64,000 nt of DNA, taken from the NCBI RefSeq assembly GCF_006227205.1, contig NZ_VCNG01000001.1, positions 372,001-436,000 of the forward strand, in the 5' to 3' direction. The stretch comes from Pseudomonas sp. ICMP22404 (GTDB taxonomy: Bacteria > Pseudomonadota > Gammaproteobacteria > Pseudomonadales > Pseudomonadaceae). The notes under the pieces are model-generated. The model had not been told where the DNA came from. It saw only the letters and a program-made list of their open reading frames with translations, and ran no database searches. Made by a program: the position numbers and the translations under genes. Of this stretch, positions 1 through 8,539 are shown piece after piece (the first letter of the stretch is position 1; each line of letters opens with the position of its first letter).

Positions 1-350
1 TGGGTGCACCACCCCAGACGTTCGCCAAGGGCATCGAACGACCAGCGGCTGAACAGCGCCAGCACCCGCGAACGGCGGTAGCACACCTGGAGAAAGCCCG
101 ACAGCCAGTCCCGCTGCGCGGTATTGAACAGCAGAACCCGCACCAGCACGGGCCCCTGGTCGGCGAAGGCACGCTCGGGGGAGTCCTGAAACAGAAGCCG
201 GTAGCGCGGCGACGGTGCGAGTTGGTTCAACCGTCGCAACAGCGGATAGTCGAACAGCGCGCAGTCGATCAGCAGATCCACATGAGCGAGGCCGCAGGCC
301 TTGGCCTGGGCGCATAGATGTTGCAGCCATTGCAGGGCAGTTGGAGACAT
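1..350 (-). CDS. DUF4123 domain protein, probable VgrG adaptor/chaperone (partial)
   Basis: The reverse strand is open from an ATG at 350 to the window edge, about 116 codons beginning MSPTALQWLQ; the rest of the gene lies to the left. The protein looks like the N-terminal part of DUF4123, a family whose members lie next to vgrG and load type VI effectors onto the spike; the pattern of a short hydrophobic strand (HVDLLIDCALFD), then YRLLFQDSPE, then a strand-rich segment fits. An in-frame ATG at 356 is possible, but AAGGAT sits correctly spaced for 350. It follows vgrG by 24 bases in the same direction, so co-transcription is likely and an effector gene would be expected further left. The family call is by eye. 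Confidence 0.7.
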   Translation of the reverse strand, partial: MSPTALQWLQHLCAQAKACGLAHVDLLIDCALFDYPLLRRLNQLAPSPRYRLLFQDSPERAFADQGPVLVRVLLFNTAQRDWLSGFLQVCYRRSRVLALFSRWSFDALGERLGWCT

Positions 351-374
351 GATCATCCTTGAAAGTTGAACCGC

Positions 375-2471
375 TCAGAGGCGGGAGGCCAGGCCTTTGG
401 CCTGAGCTTGGGCCTGTTGAAAGCAGCGCTTGCACAGCACGCCGATCGACAAGGGCGAGCGACCTGCCGGCGGCCCGGTCGCGGCTTCGCTTATCGCGAC
501 GGCACCCGTCGAAGTGCCTGCATGTCTAGACTCAGGCTCGTCGGTTTCGCCCGGTCGGCGGGCCGGTTTGTACCGCAGAGCCGCTCCAGGACCCGGACCA
601 CCTCCCTGCTCGACGGCAATGCTGCTGAAAATGCCGTCAGCACCAATGCGCAGGAAATGCCCACCGCCCTCCAGGGTCAGCTGCGATCCGGACTTGACTG
701 TCAGGGCACCTGCGCATTCGAGCTGCAGGACCTGCCCGGCTCGGATTACCAGGGTCTCGCCAGCCTGTGCATGGAAGCTGCCGTTGATGTTGAGAAAGTC
801 GTCGGCATCCAGTTGCGTCACGCGATGCCCTCCGACGGTGTGGTGCTCCTCGCCCCGCACTTCGCTGTAACGCTGACCGGCCAGGGTAATGCGCTGGTCG
901 CGGCCGATCTCCAGCGTGTGGTCATTGCGCACGTTGGCGAACAGGTCGCGTTCGGCCCGCAAATAGATCCGTTCAGCCCCCTTTCGGTCTTCGATGTGCA
1001 ATTCGTTGCTGCCACCCCCTCCCGGTGAACTCCGGCTCTTGAAGACACTGCGGGTGTCGTTGAGGGGTAACCCATGGGGAACCGGGTTGGCCTGGTTCGG
1101 CACGCAACCGGTGATCAGCGGTTGATCGGGGTCGCCTGCAAGGAAGGTGACCACGACTTCCATGCCGACCCGGGGGATCAACTGGGTGCCGAAGCCATCC
1201 CCTGCCCACCCCGTGGCAACCCGCACCCAGCAACTGCTCCGTTCCGGGTTACCTTCGGCGCGATCCCAATGGAATCGGACCTTGACCCGACCATACTCGT
1301 CGCAATGAATCTCGCTGCCTTGCGGGCCGCTGACCGTGGCCGTCTCACTGACCAGCAGCGGTCGCCGATGCCTCACGGACGGGCGATAGAACACGTCCCA
1401 CGGAATCGCCTTGAACCGGTTGCCATAGCCCTGCTCCGGATTCCCCTCCCCCACATCGCCAATGGCATCTTCAAGGACTTGGGGTTGCGAACCTTCATGC
1501 CTGAGCCAGGTGAGCAACCAACGCTGGTTCCAGCAAGCCCGGCCGTGGTTCTCCAGCCTCATGAAATGCCCGCTCACCAGGGCTGGCTGGTTGCTGCCAC
1601 CTTCGGCAACGCAGGTGTCTCTTTGCCGGCGTTGCAGGGCCCGCAGGGCCGCCTGTCGGCCTTGGGCCAATGTCAGGAAACGCCCTGGCGCGTAGGCATA
1701 GTCCTCGCGATCCGGCTGCGCGCCCTCTTCGCCAAACGGCTTGTGTCGAGAGGCACCTTCCAGGGTCAGGCGAGGCTTTTCGAAATCATGGTCACGCCGG
1801 GTGACCCGGCTGGTGGCGCCTCGTACCCGAACGGAGAAGGTCCTGATCGTGGGTTCGTCGGCGACCATCGCGCTGTCAGGCACGAACGGTGTAGGTGGAA
1901 GACTCCTGAACCGGGACTGGTCATCACCAAATACCAGGACATGCCGCTGCGGCCCATGCTCGAAGTGGTAATGCCAACCTTCTTCTTCGCACAGACGCTG
2001 GATAAAGGCCAGGTCGCTTTCTTCGTACTGGGTGCAATAGTCCCGGGGCGGATATTCCGTGGGGCCCAGTTGAAAACGAAAGGCATCTTCCAGCAGACCC
2101 TGCAGCTTGAGCACCTCGGTGATGATCTGGCGAACGGTCTGCCGCTGGAAGATTCGCCGATTGAAAGCCAGGTCGAGACTGCTCAGGCGCGGCACCAGCG
2201 TCGCGTGATAATGGGTCAGCCGCTGCCCGGACTCACCCACGGCGAAATCCGCGATTTGCCCATGGATGCCATTGCCCAGGGTATCGAAAGCCAGGAAGGC
2301 GGGACGATGCAGAAACCGCTCAAGCGCCAGGCCGGCGAGCTCGCTGACGAGCCTGATCCTGAATTGAAAAGGTCGACTGATGGCCTCCGTGCCCTCGAAG
2401 GCGAGCACACCGAACTCATGGGGCACGCTGTCGATCGTGAACCTGAACTGCGCTGTGGAGGGAGCGGGCAT
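375..2471 (-). CDS. vgrG: Type VI secretion system spike protein VgrG
   Basis: Trimeric spike at the tip of the type VI secretion tube that punctures target cells and carries effectors. The 698-residue protein has the expected order: a gp27-like base (roughly residues 1-370, starting with QFRFTIDSVPHEFGVLAFEG), a gp5-like OB fold (about 380-460, with DEYGRVKVRFHWD, SSCWVRVATGWAG and GMEVVVTFLAGDPDQP), then a needle region with valine/glycine repeats. The last 70 or so residues are proline- and glycine-rich and end in a short two-cysteine stretch (GVLCKRCFQQ); I see no enzymatic extension. A DUF4123 gene follows immediately. No tube, sheath or baseplate genes are visible nearby, so this is an orphan vgrG locus served by a T6SS elsewhere. 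Confidence 0.95.
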   Translation of the reverse strand: MPAPSTAQFRFTIDSVPHEFGVLAFEGTEAISRPFQFRIRLVSELAGLALERFLHRPAFLAFDTLGNGIHGQIADFAVGESGQRLTHYHATLVPRLSSLDLAFNRRIFQRQTVRQIITEVLKLQGLLEDAFRFQLGPTEYPPRDYCTQYEESDLAFIQRLCEEEGWHYHFEHGPQRHVLVFGDDQSRFRSLPPTPFVPDSAMVADEPTIRTFSVRVRGATSRVTRRDHDFEKPRLTLEGASRHKPFGEEGAQPDREDYAYAPGRFLTLAQGRQAALRALQRRQRDTCVAEGGSNQPALVSGHFMRLENHGRACWNQRWLLTWLRHEGSQPQVLEDAIGDVGEGNPEQGYGNRFKAIPWDVFYRPSVRHRRPLLVSETATVSGPQGSEIHCDEYGRVKVRFHWDRAEGNPERSSCWVRVATGWAGDGFGTQLIPRVGMEVVVTFLAGDPDQPLITGCVPNQANPVPHGLPLNDTRSVFKSRSSPGGGGSNELHIEDRKGAERIYLRAERDLFANVRNDHTLEIGRDQRITLAGQRYSEVRGEEHHTVGGHRVTQLDADDFLNINGSFHAQAGETLVIRAGQVLQLECAGALTVKSGSQLTLEGGGHFLRIGADGIFSSIAVEQGGGPGPGAALRYKPARRPGETDEPESRHAGTSTGAVAISEAATGPPAGRSPLSIGVLCKRCFQQAQAQAKGLASRL

Positions 2472-2638
2472 TGGCGGTCACCGGATGAACGAGAGAGCCC
2501 CCATGATCGAAAAATCGACGCGGGCCGTATGCCGCCTCAATCCGAACACCGCATAAGTAAATTCCCCGCTTACCCCCAGTTCGGTCTGTCAGAAAAGGTG
2601 GATTTGTAGGCTGATACCTACCCGCAAGACAAAAAAAA

Positions 2639-2668
2639 TGTGGGAGCGAGTCTGCTCGCTCCCACAGG
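2639..2668. repeat. REP-type palindrome, single copy
   Basis: A near-perfect inverted repeat with arms TGTGGGAGCGAG and CTCGCTCCCACA around a TCTG centre. It belongs to the REP family seen many times in this window and lies between the vgrG start and the exporter stop. As a hairpin it could end or stabilise transcripts; it also marks the edge of the vgrG insertion. Confidence 0.8.
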
Positions 2669-2691
2669 TTTCAAGCCGTAGCAAAAAAGCT

Positions 2692-3324
2692 TTACACGGC
2701 GGCTTTGCGAATCGTCGCCAGTAGACCCGCCGCGCCAATGAACAACCCGGCGAAGGTCCGGTTCATCCGCCTTTGCTGCGTGGGAGTGCGCAACAGGCGC
2801 AGGACTTTGGAGGCCAGCCCGGTGTAGCCGGCCATGACGATGAGGTCGACGCCAATCATGGTCACGCCCAGGATCAGGTACTGTTTGAGCAGAGGGGCAT
2901 GGGGATCGATGAACTGCGGCAGTACCGCCAGCATGAACACCAATGCCTTGGGGTTGCTGATGTTCACCAGAAAGCCACGGAACATCAGCGCCAAGGGCTT
3001 GCCGATGGGCCGTGGAGTGGCGTCATCGCTGATCTCGCCGGGGATGGCTCGCCACTGCTTGATGCCCAGGAACACCAGGTAGGCAACCCCGAACCATTTG
3101 ATTGCATAGAACGCCGTGGCTGAGGTGGAGAGGATCGCGCCGACGCCCGCTGCGACAATCACGATCTGCAATGCCAGGCCCAATTGCAGGCCCAGGGCAT
3201 TCCAGTAGCCACGCCAGAAACCGTACTGCAGACCGCTGGACATCGATGCGATGGCACCCGCGCCCGGCGAAAGACTGATCACCCAACAAGCGGCGAAAAA
3301 CGCCAGCCATGTTTCCAGCACCAT
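2692..3324 (-). CDS. LysE/RhtB family amino-acid exporter
   Basis: A 210-residue inner-membrane protein with the six-helix plan of the LysE/RhtB family, which exports amino acids such as homoserine, threonine, lysine or related metabolites. The N-terminus has the family signature SLSPGAGAIASMSSGLQYG in place of the usual SPGPxxLxxxxxGxxxG, followed by hydrophobic segments near residues 35-65, 67-90, 110-130, 145-170 and 185-205. It stands alone, transcribed away from the MscS-like gene region by a short 100-base gap. Substrate cannot be predicted. No recognisable regulator is adjacent. Confidence 0.9.
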   Translation of the reverse strand: MVLETWLAFFAACWVISLSPGAGAIASMSSGLQYGFWRGYWNALGLQLGLALQIVIVAAGVGAILSTSATAFYAIKWFGVAYLVFLGIKQWRAIPGEISDDATPRPIGKPLALMFRGFLVNISNPKALVFMLAVLPQFIDPHAPLLKQYLILGVTMIGVDLIVMAGYTGLASKVLRLLRTPTQQRRMNRTFAGLFIGAAGLLATIRKAAV

Positions 3325-3425
3325 TGCACACCTCGGCCAAGATTCGTCTAGACGACTAAACTAATGCGCCGCCGAGCAACTGACCATCGTTATTTTTCAA
3401 AAACCCGCGGCGTGCCAAGGGCTGG

Positions 3426-4007
3426 CTATTCGACGAAACCACCCACCGGAAAAGCCTCGCTGCCGCGCCAACGCCGGACCGAACGCTGGAAGAACAAGCT
3501 GTTGGGCACTTGCACCATGGAGCTGCCGGTGCCGAGCTCCTCGGGTTCGATCAAGGTGGTGTAAAGCAGGTTGATCGCCACCACTCGCCCTTTGATGCCG
3601 GGCTTGTCGGTCGCTTCCACCAGCTCGACCACATCGCCCAGGCGAAAGGGTCCGACGGTGTAGATCAGGACGGCGCACAGCAGGTTCGACAACACGCTCC
3701 AGATGGCGAAAAACGCCACCGCCGCCACCGCGACGAAGCCGGAAATCGCGGTCCACAATACCGTGGCCGATACCCCCAGGCGCTCGAGCACCACCAGCAC
3801 CGCACTGCCCATGATCAGCCAGCGCAGCACGCCCCGCAGAACGATCAATAGGTGAGGTGGAAACGGGTAGCGCTCGCCGAGTCCCGTCAGCGCACGCGCC
3901 ACGACACGCTGCATCACGTAACCGACCAGCAGGATCAGCAGGACTTGCACGCCGAGCCAGAGCGGCTCGATCCACATGACCGGGATGGGCAAGGTCAACG
4001 CTTCCAT
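3426..4007 (-). CDS. Small mechanosensitive ion channel, MscS family
   Basis: Predicted 193-residue inner-membrane channel of the MscS superfamily, which opens on membrane tension to release solutes after osmotic downshock. Visible features: transmembrane helices near residues 12-35 and 55-75, the pore helix region (TVLWTAISGFVAVAAVAFFA, about 83-102), and the start of the beta domain with RLGDVVELVE, SSMVQVPNSLFF. It is shorter than E. coli MscS (286 residues), ending soon after the VPNS motif, so the cytoplasmic cage is truncated. The ATG at 4007 shares its A with the TGA of the upstream yheS gene (TGATG), which favours this start over one 60 bases upstream and implies translational coupling. 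Confidence 0.85.
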   Translation of the reverse strand: MEALTLPIPVMWIEPLWLGVQVLLILLVGYVMQRVVARALTGLGERYPFPPHLLIVLRGVLRWLIMGSAVLVVLERLGVSATVLWTAISGFVAVAAVAFFAIWSVLSNLLCAVLIYTVGPFRLGDVVELVEATDKPGIKGRVVAINLLYTTLIEPEELGTGSSMVQVPNSLFFQRSVRRWRGSEAFPVGGFVE

Positions 4008-5917
4008 CAGGACAGCGCCTCCAGCTCCGCTTGCAGGGTTTCCAGCAATTCCAGGGCTTGCATCCACGCCTCCTCCAGCTCCGCTTCCCGCACCTTCAAC
4101 CGGGCCTGTTCGGCCAGCAGATCGCGCAGTTCATCCTTGCGCGCCGCCTCGTAGAGACCACTGTCCCCGAGGCGGGTTTCGATTTCATGCAGTTTTTCAT
4201 GCAGCTTGCCCAGCTCGGATTCGAGCTTGTCGGCCTCGCGCTTGTGCGGTGCCAGCTGCTGTCGCAGGGCAGCGGCGGCCTGGCGCTGGGCTTTCTTGTC
4301 GGTCTTGTCCGGGTTCGCCGACGTCGTGCTGACCGGCGCATTGCGCTGGCGGTAGTCCACCAGCCAACGGGCATAGTCTTCGAGGTCGCCGTCGAACTCC
4401 TCGACCTTGCCGTCGGCAACCAGGAAGAAATTGTCCGTGGTGCTCTTGAGCAGATGCCGATCGTGAGACACCACCAGCACCGCCCCGCTGAACTCCTGCA
4501 AGGCCATGGTGAGGGCCAGACGCATTTCCAGGTCCAGGTGGTTGGTCGGTTCGTCGAGCAAGAGCAGGTTCGGCCTCTCCCACGCGATCAGGGCCAGCGC
4601 CAGACGTGCCTTCTCGCCACCGGAGAAATTCAGCACCGGCTCGTCGATGCGCGCGCCGCGGAAGTCAAAGCCGCCGAGGAAGTCACGCAGGGTCTGTTCG
4701 CGTTCGGTCGGCGCCAGGCGCTGCAAGTGCAACAACGGGCTGGCCTTGGCATCGAGTGAATCCAGCTGGTGCTGAGCGAAATAGCCGACCACGGTGTTCT
4801 CGCCACGGGTCAGGCGCCCGGCCAGGGGCTGGAGTTCACCGGAGAGGTTCTTGATCAGGGTCGATTTACCGGCACCGTTGGGGCCCAGCAGGCCAATCCG
4901 GGCACCGGGCGTCAGCTGCAGCTTGACCTTCTCCAGTACAGTCTTGTCGCCATAGCCCAGTCGCGCATCGGACAGGTCGATCAATGGGCTGGAGATCTTG
5001 GTCGACTCGCGGAAGACAAAATCGAACGGCGAATCGACGTGGGCCGCCGACAGCTCCTCCATCCGTTCCAGTGCCTTGATCCGGCTCTGGGCCTGACGAG
5101 CCTTGGTGGCCTGGGCCTTGAAGCGGGCGATGTAGCTTTCCATGTGCGCACGCTGCGCCTGCTGCTTTTCGTAGGCCTGCTGTTGCTGGGCCAGGCGCTC
5201 GGCACGGGCGCGCTCGAAAGCCGTATAGCCACCGCGATACAGGACGAGCTTGCGCTGATCGACGTGGGCGACGTGGTCCACCACTGCGTCGAGAAAATCA
5301 CGGTCGTGGGAAATCAGCAGCAGAGTGCCCGGGTAACTCTTGAGCCAGTCCTCGAGCCAGATGATGGCGTCGAGGTCCAAGTGGTTGGTCGGCTCGTCGA
5401 GCAGCAGCAGATCCGAGGGGCACATCAAGGCCTGGGCCAGGTTCAGGCGCATCCGCCAGCCGCCGGAAAAATCCCCGACCTGGCGGTCCATCTGTTCGTT
5501 GGTAAACCCCAGGCCGGCGAGCAATTTGCGGGCGCGGGCATCGGCGGTATAGCCGTCGGCGCTGTCGAGCTCCGAATGCAACCGGGCCAGGGCGGCGCCG
5601 TCGTGAGCCGCTTCGGCGACAGCCAGCTCGCGTTGAACCTGACGCAGGCGTATATCGCCGTCGAGCACATAGTCCACCGCCAGGCGTTCGAGGGTATCCA
5701 CCTCCTGGCGCATGTGGGCAATACGCCAGTCAGCGGGCAGCGAGCAATCACCGGAGTCCGGGTGAAGCTCGCCTCGCAACAAGGCGAACAGGCTCGATTT
5801 GCCGGCGCCGTTGGCACCGATGAGGCCAGCTTTGTGGCCGGCGTGCAGGGTCAGCTCGGCGTCTTCTAGCAGACGTTGCGGGCCACGCTGTAAAGTCAGG
5901 TTCTGAAGTCGGATCAT
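4007..5917 (-). CDS. yheS: ABC-F family ATPase, YheS type
   Basis: Soluble translation-associated ABC-F protein with two fused ATPase domains and no membrane part. The first domain has Walker A GANGAGKSS, signature FSGGWRMRLNLAQ and Walker B LLLLDEPTNHLDLD; the second has GPNGAGKST, FSGGEKARLALA and LLLLDEPTNHLDLE. The linker between them is rich in charged helix (LAQQQQAYEKQQAQRAHMES), and a coiled-coil tail (TDKKAQRQAAAALRQQ onwards) ends the 636-residue protein, the usual YheS length. The start MIRLQNLTLQ at 5917 is chosen because an upstream extension of 87 codons is arginine-rich and non-conserved in appearance. ABC-F proteins bind the ribosomal E site; YheS relieves stalling in E. coli. 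It is divergent from the gene at 5968, only 50 bases away. Confidence 0.93.
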   Translation of the reverse strand: MIRLQNLTLQRGPQRLLEDAELTLHAGHKAGLIGANGAGKSSLFALLRGELHPDSGDCSLPADWRIAHMRQEVDTLERLAVDYVLDGDIRLRQVQRELAVAEAAHDGAALARLHSELDSADGYTADARARKLLAGLGFTNEQMDRQVGDFSGGWRMRLNLAQALMCPSDLLLLDEPTNHLDLDAIIWLEDWLKSYPGTLLLISHDRDFLDAVVDHVAHVDQRKLVLYRGGYTAFERARAERLAQQQQAYEKQQAQRAHMESYIARFKAQATKARQAQSRIKALERMEELSAAHVDSPFDFVFRESTKISSPLIDLSDARLGYGDKTVLEKVKLQLTPGARIGLLGPNGAGKSTLIKNLSGELQPLAGRLTRGENTVVGYFAQHQLDSLDAKASPLLHLQRLAPTEREQTLRDFLGGFDFRGARIDEPVLNFSGGEKARLALALIAWERPNLLLLDEPTNHLDLEMRLALTMALQEFSGAVLVVSHDRHLLKSTTDNFFLVADGKVEEFDGDLEDYARWLVDYRQRNAPVSTTSANPDKTDKKAQRQAAAALRQQLAPHKREADKLESELGKLHEKLHEIETRLGDSGLYEAARKDELRDLLAEQARLKVREAELEEAWMQALELLETLQAELEALS

Positions 5918-5967
5918 AATGGCGGCGGAGTCTACCAGCTTCGCTCGCAACTGGCGCGAGTAGCACG

Positions 5968-6432
5968 ATGTCCTCTGACCTGTGGAGTTTCTCTCTCGAC
6001 CTCTATGCCCGGCCCGGCGTGGAGCAGAGCTGCCTGGCCTTGCAGGAGGCTGGCGCGAGTGTCTGCCTGCTGCTTTGCGGCCTGTGGCTGGAACAGCGCG
6101 GCGTGGCCTGCGATGCACAAAGACTGCAACAGCTTCGGATGTTGGCAGAGCCTTGGGACAAAGAAGTGGTACAGCCATTACGGACGCTTCGCACCCAATG
6201 GAAAGCGGAGGCCGTTCAAGACACGGACCTCACTCACCTGCGCGAGCAGGTCAAGAAACTGGAGCTGCAAGCCGAGCGGTGTCTGTTGGAGCGATTGGAG
6301 GCCGTGGCTGCACATTGGCCTGAGGGCCAACAGGAAGATTCAGGTCGATGGCTGCAAGGGCTGGCGGCGAATGCCGGGCCAGCGAACCACGACGCGCTGC
6401 ATCAGCTGCGCGTCGCGGTCTCCAGCACTTAG
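5968..6432 (+). CDS. TIGR02444 family (DUF2390) conserved protein
   Basis: A 154-residue soluble, helical protein beginning MSSDLWSFSLDLYARPGVEQ, with the conserved opening of the TIGR02444/DUF2390 family (FSLxxYxxPGVExxCLxLQ, then VCLLLCGLWLEQRG). Function is unknown. It is nearly always found next to yheS and algP in pseudomonads. Its TAG stop (6430-6432) overlaps the TAA stop of algP on the other strand (6431-6429), so the two genes converge with interlocked stop codons and no room for a terminator between them. Confidence 0.9.
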   Translation: MSSDLWSFSLDLYARPGVEQSCLALQEAGASVCLLLCGLWLEQRGVACDAQRLQQLRMLAEPWDKEVVQPLRTLRTQWKAEAVQDTDLTHLREQVKKLELQAERCLLERLEAVAAHWPEGQQEDSGRWLQGLAANAGPANHDALHQLRVAVSST

Positions 6433-7625
6433 GAAGCGCTGGTTGGGGTGCTGGTGCTCGGCGCAACGGAAGCGGATGGGCTGACCGTCGAAGCCGGAGT
6501 GCTGGCGGCTGGAGCAGGGGTCGCTGTCGGGGCCGGCGACGCAGGCTTGGCGGCTGGCGCAGTCGCGGGCTTGGTAGCGGCCGGCTTTTTCACAGCGGGT
6601 TTTGCAGCTGGCTTGGCAGCAGCAGGTTTCGCTGCTGGTTTTACAGCCGCAGGTTTGGCAGCGGCCGGCTTGGCGGCAGCTGGCTTGGCGGCGGGTTTGG
6701 CCGCAGCCGGTTTGGTCGCAGCCTTGGCTGGTGCCTTGGCAGCGGCTGGCTTGGCAGCGGCGACAGGTTTGGCAGCAGCAGGTTTGGCGGCAGGCGTTTT
6801 CGTCGCGGCTGGTTTAGCAGCAGCTGTTTTCGTCGCTGCTGGTTTGGCAGCGGCCGCTTTGGTCGCCGCGGGTTTGGCAGCTGGCTTCGCCGCGACAGCT
6901 TTTACAGGCGCTTTGGCAACCGGTTTAGCCGCAGCGGTTTTCGTCGCGGCGGGTTTGGCGGCGGTTGTTTTAGCAGCAGGTTTGACAGCCGCTTTTGCAG
7001 CAGGCTTGGCGGCCGCTGTTTTTGCAACAGGCTTGGCGGTGGCTTTGACAGCGGTTTTTTTGGCCGTCGGTTTAGCAGCGCTGGCAGCGACCGGTTTAGC
7101 CGCAGGCTTGCTTGCCGCTTTGGCCGATGCTTTCGCGGCAGGCTTGGCAGCTGCCTTGGCCGGTGTTTTTGCCGCGACAGGTTTAGCAACCGGTTTCTTG
7201 GCCGATACAGCGGCAGGCTTGGCCGCACGAAGCGTCAGCGCCTTGCCGGCAGCTTCTTGCACGCGACCAACACCCTGGGCCAGCTTCAGGCTTTCCTGGG
7301 CATCACGCTTGAGTTGCAGAATGTAGCCGCGGGTTTCGGACTGACGATCCTTCAGGGCATCGAGCAGGTCTTCGAGTTCTTTCACGACGTCCTTGGCCTT
7401 GGCTTGTGCCTTGGCCTTGCCGGCGGTGGCTGCGTCTTGCAGTTTGGTGCGCGACTTGTGCAGTTTTTCCTGCGCCTTGCCGCGTTGTTTTTCCAGTTTG
7501 GCGAGCAATTTTTCAGCATCAGCCAGGGCTTGGGAGCAGGCATTTTCCAAATGATCGAGCAAGGCGCCCGAGAGTTGTTGGAGCAAGTGCAACGGAGTGT
7601 TTACAGGCTTCTTGGGGGCCGACAT
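6429..7625 (-). CDS. algP: AlgP, histone-like lysine/alanine/proline repeat regulator
   Basis: DNA-binding, histone H1-like protein known in P. aeruginosa as AlgP (AlgR3), which influences algD and mucoidy. The 398-residue product has a helical, charged N-terminal part (about residues 1-130, MSAPKKPVNTPLHLLQQLSG and a coiled-coil rich in K, E and A) and then a tail of about 265 residues built almost only of KPAA, KTAAAKPAATK and KAPAKAA units, ending in an S/P/A/T stretch. The nucleotide repeats are visible on the plus strand as many GGTTTGGC/GCAGC units. Such tracts are prone to length change. Divergent from the FKBP gene with a 191-base gap. Confidence 0.95.
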   Translation of the reverse strand: MSAPKKPVNTPLHLLQQLSGALLDHLENACSQALADAEKLLAKLEKQRGKAQEKLHKSRTKLQDAATAGKAKAQAKAKDVVKELEDLLDALKDRQSETRGYILQLKRDAQESLKLAQGVGRVQEAAGKALTLRAAKPAAVSAKKPVAKPVAAKTPAKAAAKPAAKASAKAASKPAAKPVAASAAKPTAKKTAVKATAKPVAKTAAAKPAAKAAVKPAAKTTAAKPAATKTAAAKPVAKAPVKAVAAKPAAKPAATKAAAAKPAATKTAAAKPAATKTPAAKPAAAKPVAAAKPAAAKAPAKAATKPAAAKPAAKPAAAKPAAAKPAAVKPAAKPAAAKPAAKPAVKKPAATKPATAPAAKPASPAPTATPAPAASTPASTVSPSASVAPSTSTPTSAS

Positions 7626-7816
7626 GGTTTACCTCCTGACTGACGTGAGTGCGGCTCATACTAGACCTCTGCTGCAACCGCCGCTAGGGCATGTTGACAG
7701 TACACAGGACGTTGCGTTGCAAGAGACAAAAAATCTTCTGCGCCATTGCCGGAGCAATCTCACTTCGCAGCGATCGGCGCTGGCATAATTCCTCCATTCG
7801 AGCTCGGAGAGCACAC

Positions 7817-8482
7817 ATGTCGCGTCACCTGTTTTTCCTCCTGTGCATGGTTTGCTCCATGGTCCAGGCGGTTGAAAAAACCAGCGCAAACGATGCCCAT
7901 GACCTGGCCTACAGCCTGGGTGCGAGCCTGGGGGAGCGCCTGCGCCAGGACGTGCCCGACCTGCAGATACAGGCATTGCTGGAGGGCCTGCAACAGGCCT
8001 ACCTGGGCAAGCCGCTGGCGCTCAAGGATGAACGCATCGAACAGATCCTGGCCAAGCATCAGGCACAGCTGACAGCGCAATCGACGACCCCACAGATTGA
8101 AGTGGCGCTGAAGACAGAGCAGAAATTTCTCAACGAGGAAAGAAACCGGCCAGGTGTAAAACAGTTGGAGGACGGCATCCTGCTGACTGAACTCAAGCCT
8201 GGCAACGGGGTGAAAGCCGGCCCCCACGGCAAGGTCCAGGTGCTGTATACCGGTCGATTGCCCGACGGCACCGTGTTCGACTCCAACCACCAGGCGCAGT
8301 GGTTCAGTCTCGACAGCGTGATCGATGGCTGGCGCAGCGCGTTGCCGCAGATGCCCGTAGGCGCGAAATGGCGACTGGTGATTCCTTCGACCCAGGCCTA
8401 TGGCGCCGAAGGTGCCGGGGATGTGATTCCACCGTTCACGCCACTGGTGTTCGAGATCGAGTTGCTGGGTGCGACGAGCTGA
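7817..8482 (+). CDS. FKBP-type peptidyl-prolyl cis-trans isomerase, exported
   Basis: A 221-residue periplasmic prolyl isomerase. The first 18 residues (MSRHLFFLLCMVCSMVQA) form a signal peptide. Residues about 25-115 resemble the FKBP_N dimerisation arm (AYSLGASLGERLRQDVPDLQ), and residues about 130-219 the FKBP_C catalytic domain with VQVLYTGRLPDGTVFDSN, VIDGWRSALPQMPVGAKWRL and the closing IPPFTPLVFEIELL. The active-site pattern YTG...FDS...W...AYG is intact. Upstream in-frame ATG codons exist, but the start at 7817 gives the signal peptide and has GGAGA upstream. In P. aeruginosa the equivalent gene (PA5254) also lies between algP and algQ. Confidence 0.92.
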   Translation: MSRHLFFLLCMVCSMVQAVEKTSANDAHDLAYSLGASLGERLRQDVPDLQIQALLEGLQQAYLGKPLALKDERIEQILAKHQAQLTAQSTTPQIEVALKTEQKFLNEERNRPGVKQLEDGILLTELKPGNGVKAGPHGKVQVLYTGRLPDGTVFDSNHQAQWFSLDSVIDGWRSALPQMPVGAKWRLVIPSTQAYGAEGAGDVIPPFTPLVFEIELLGATS

Positions 8483-8495
8483 CATTGCCCAAACG

Positions 8496-8527
8496 AAAAA
8501 CGGTGCGCAATGCGCACCGTTTTTTTT
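8496..8527. terminator. Bidirectional intrinsic terminator
   Basis: Hairpin ACGGTGCGCA/TGCGCACCGT flanked by AAAAA on the left and eight T on the right. It sits 13 bases after the FKBP stop and 12 bases after the algQ stop on the opposite strand, so it can terminate both convergent genes. Confidence 0.9.
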
Positions 8528-8539
8528 GCAGCAGAACCG

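Noticed and set aside
1074..2609. A plus-strand open frame of 511 codons opposite vgrG
   Set aside because: Antisense to clear VgrG domains, without ribosome site or recognisable protein features.
6500..7230. Regular short repeats that could suggest a CRISPR array or satellite
   Set aside because: They lie in frame within algP and encode lysine/alanine/proline; no unique spacers.
6448..7326. A plus-strand hydrophobic AGLAAAG-type repeat protein opposite algP
   Set aside because: The repeated pattern is the complement of the KPAA repeat, without a start context of its own; algP is an established gene in this place.
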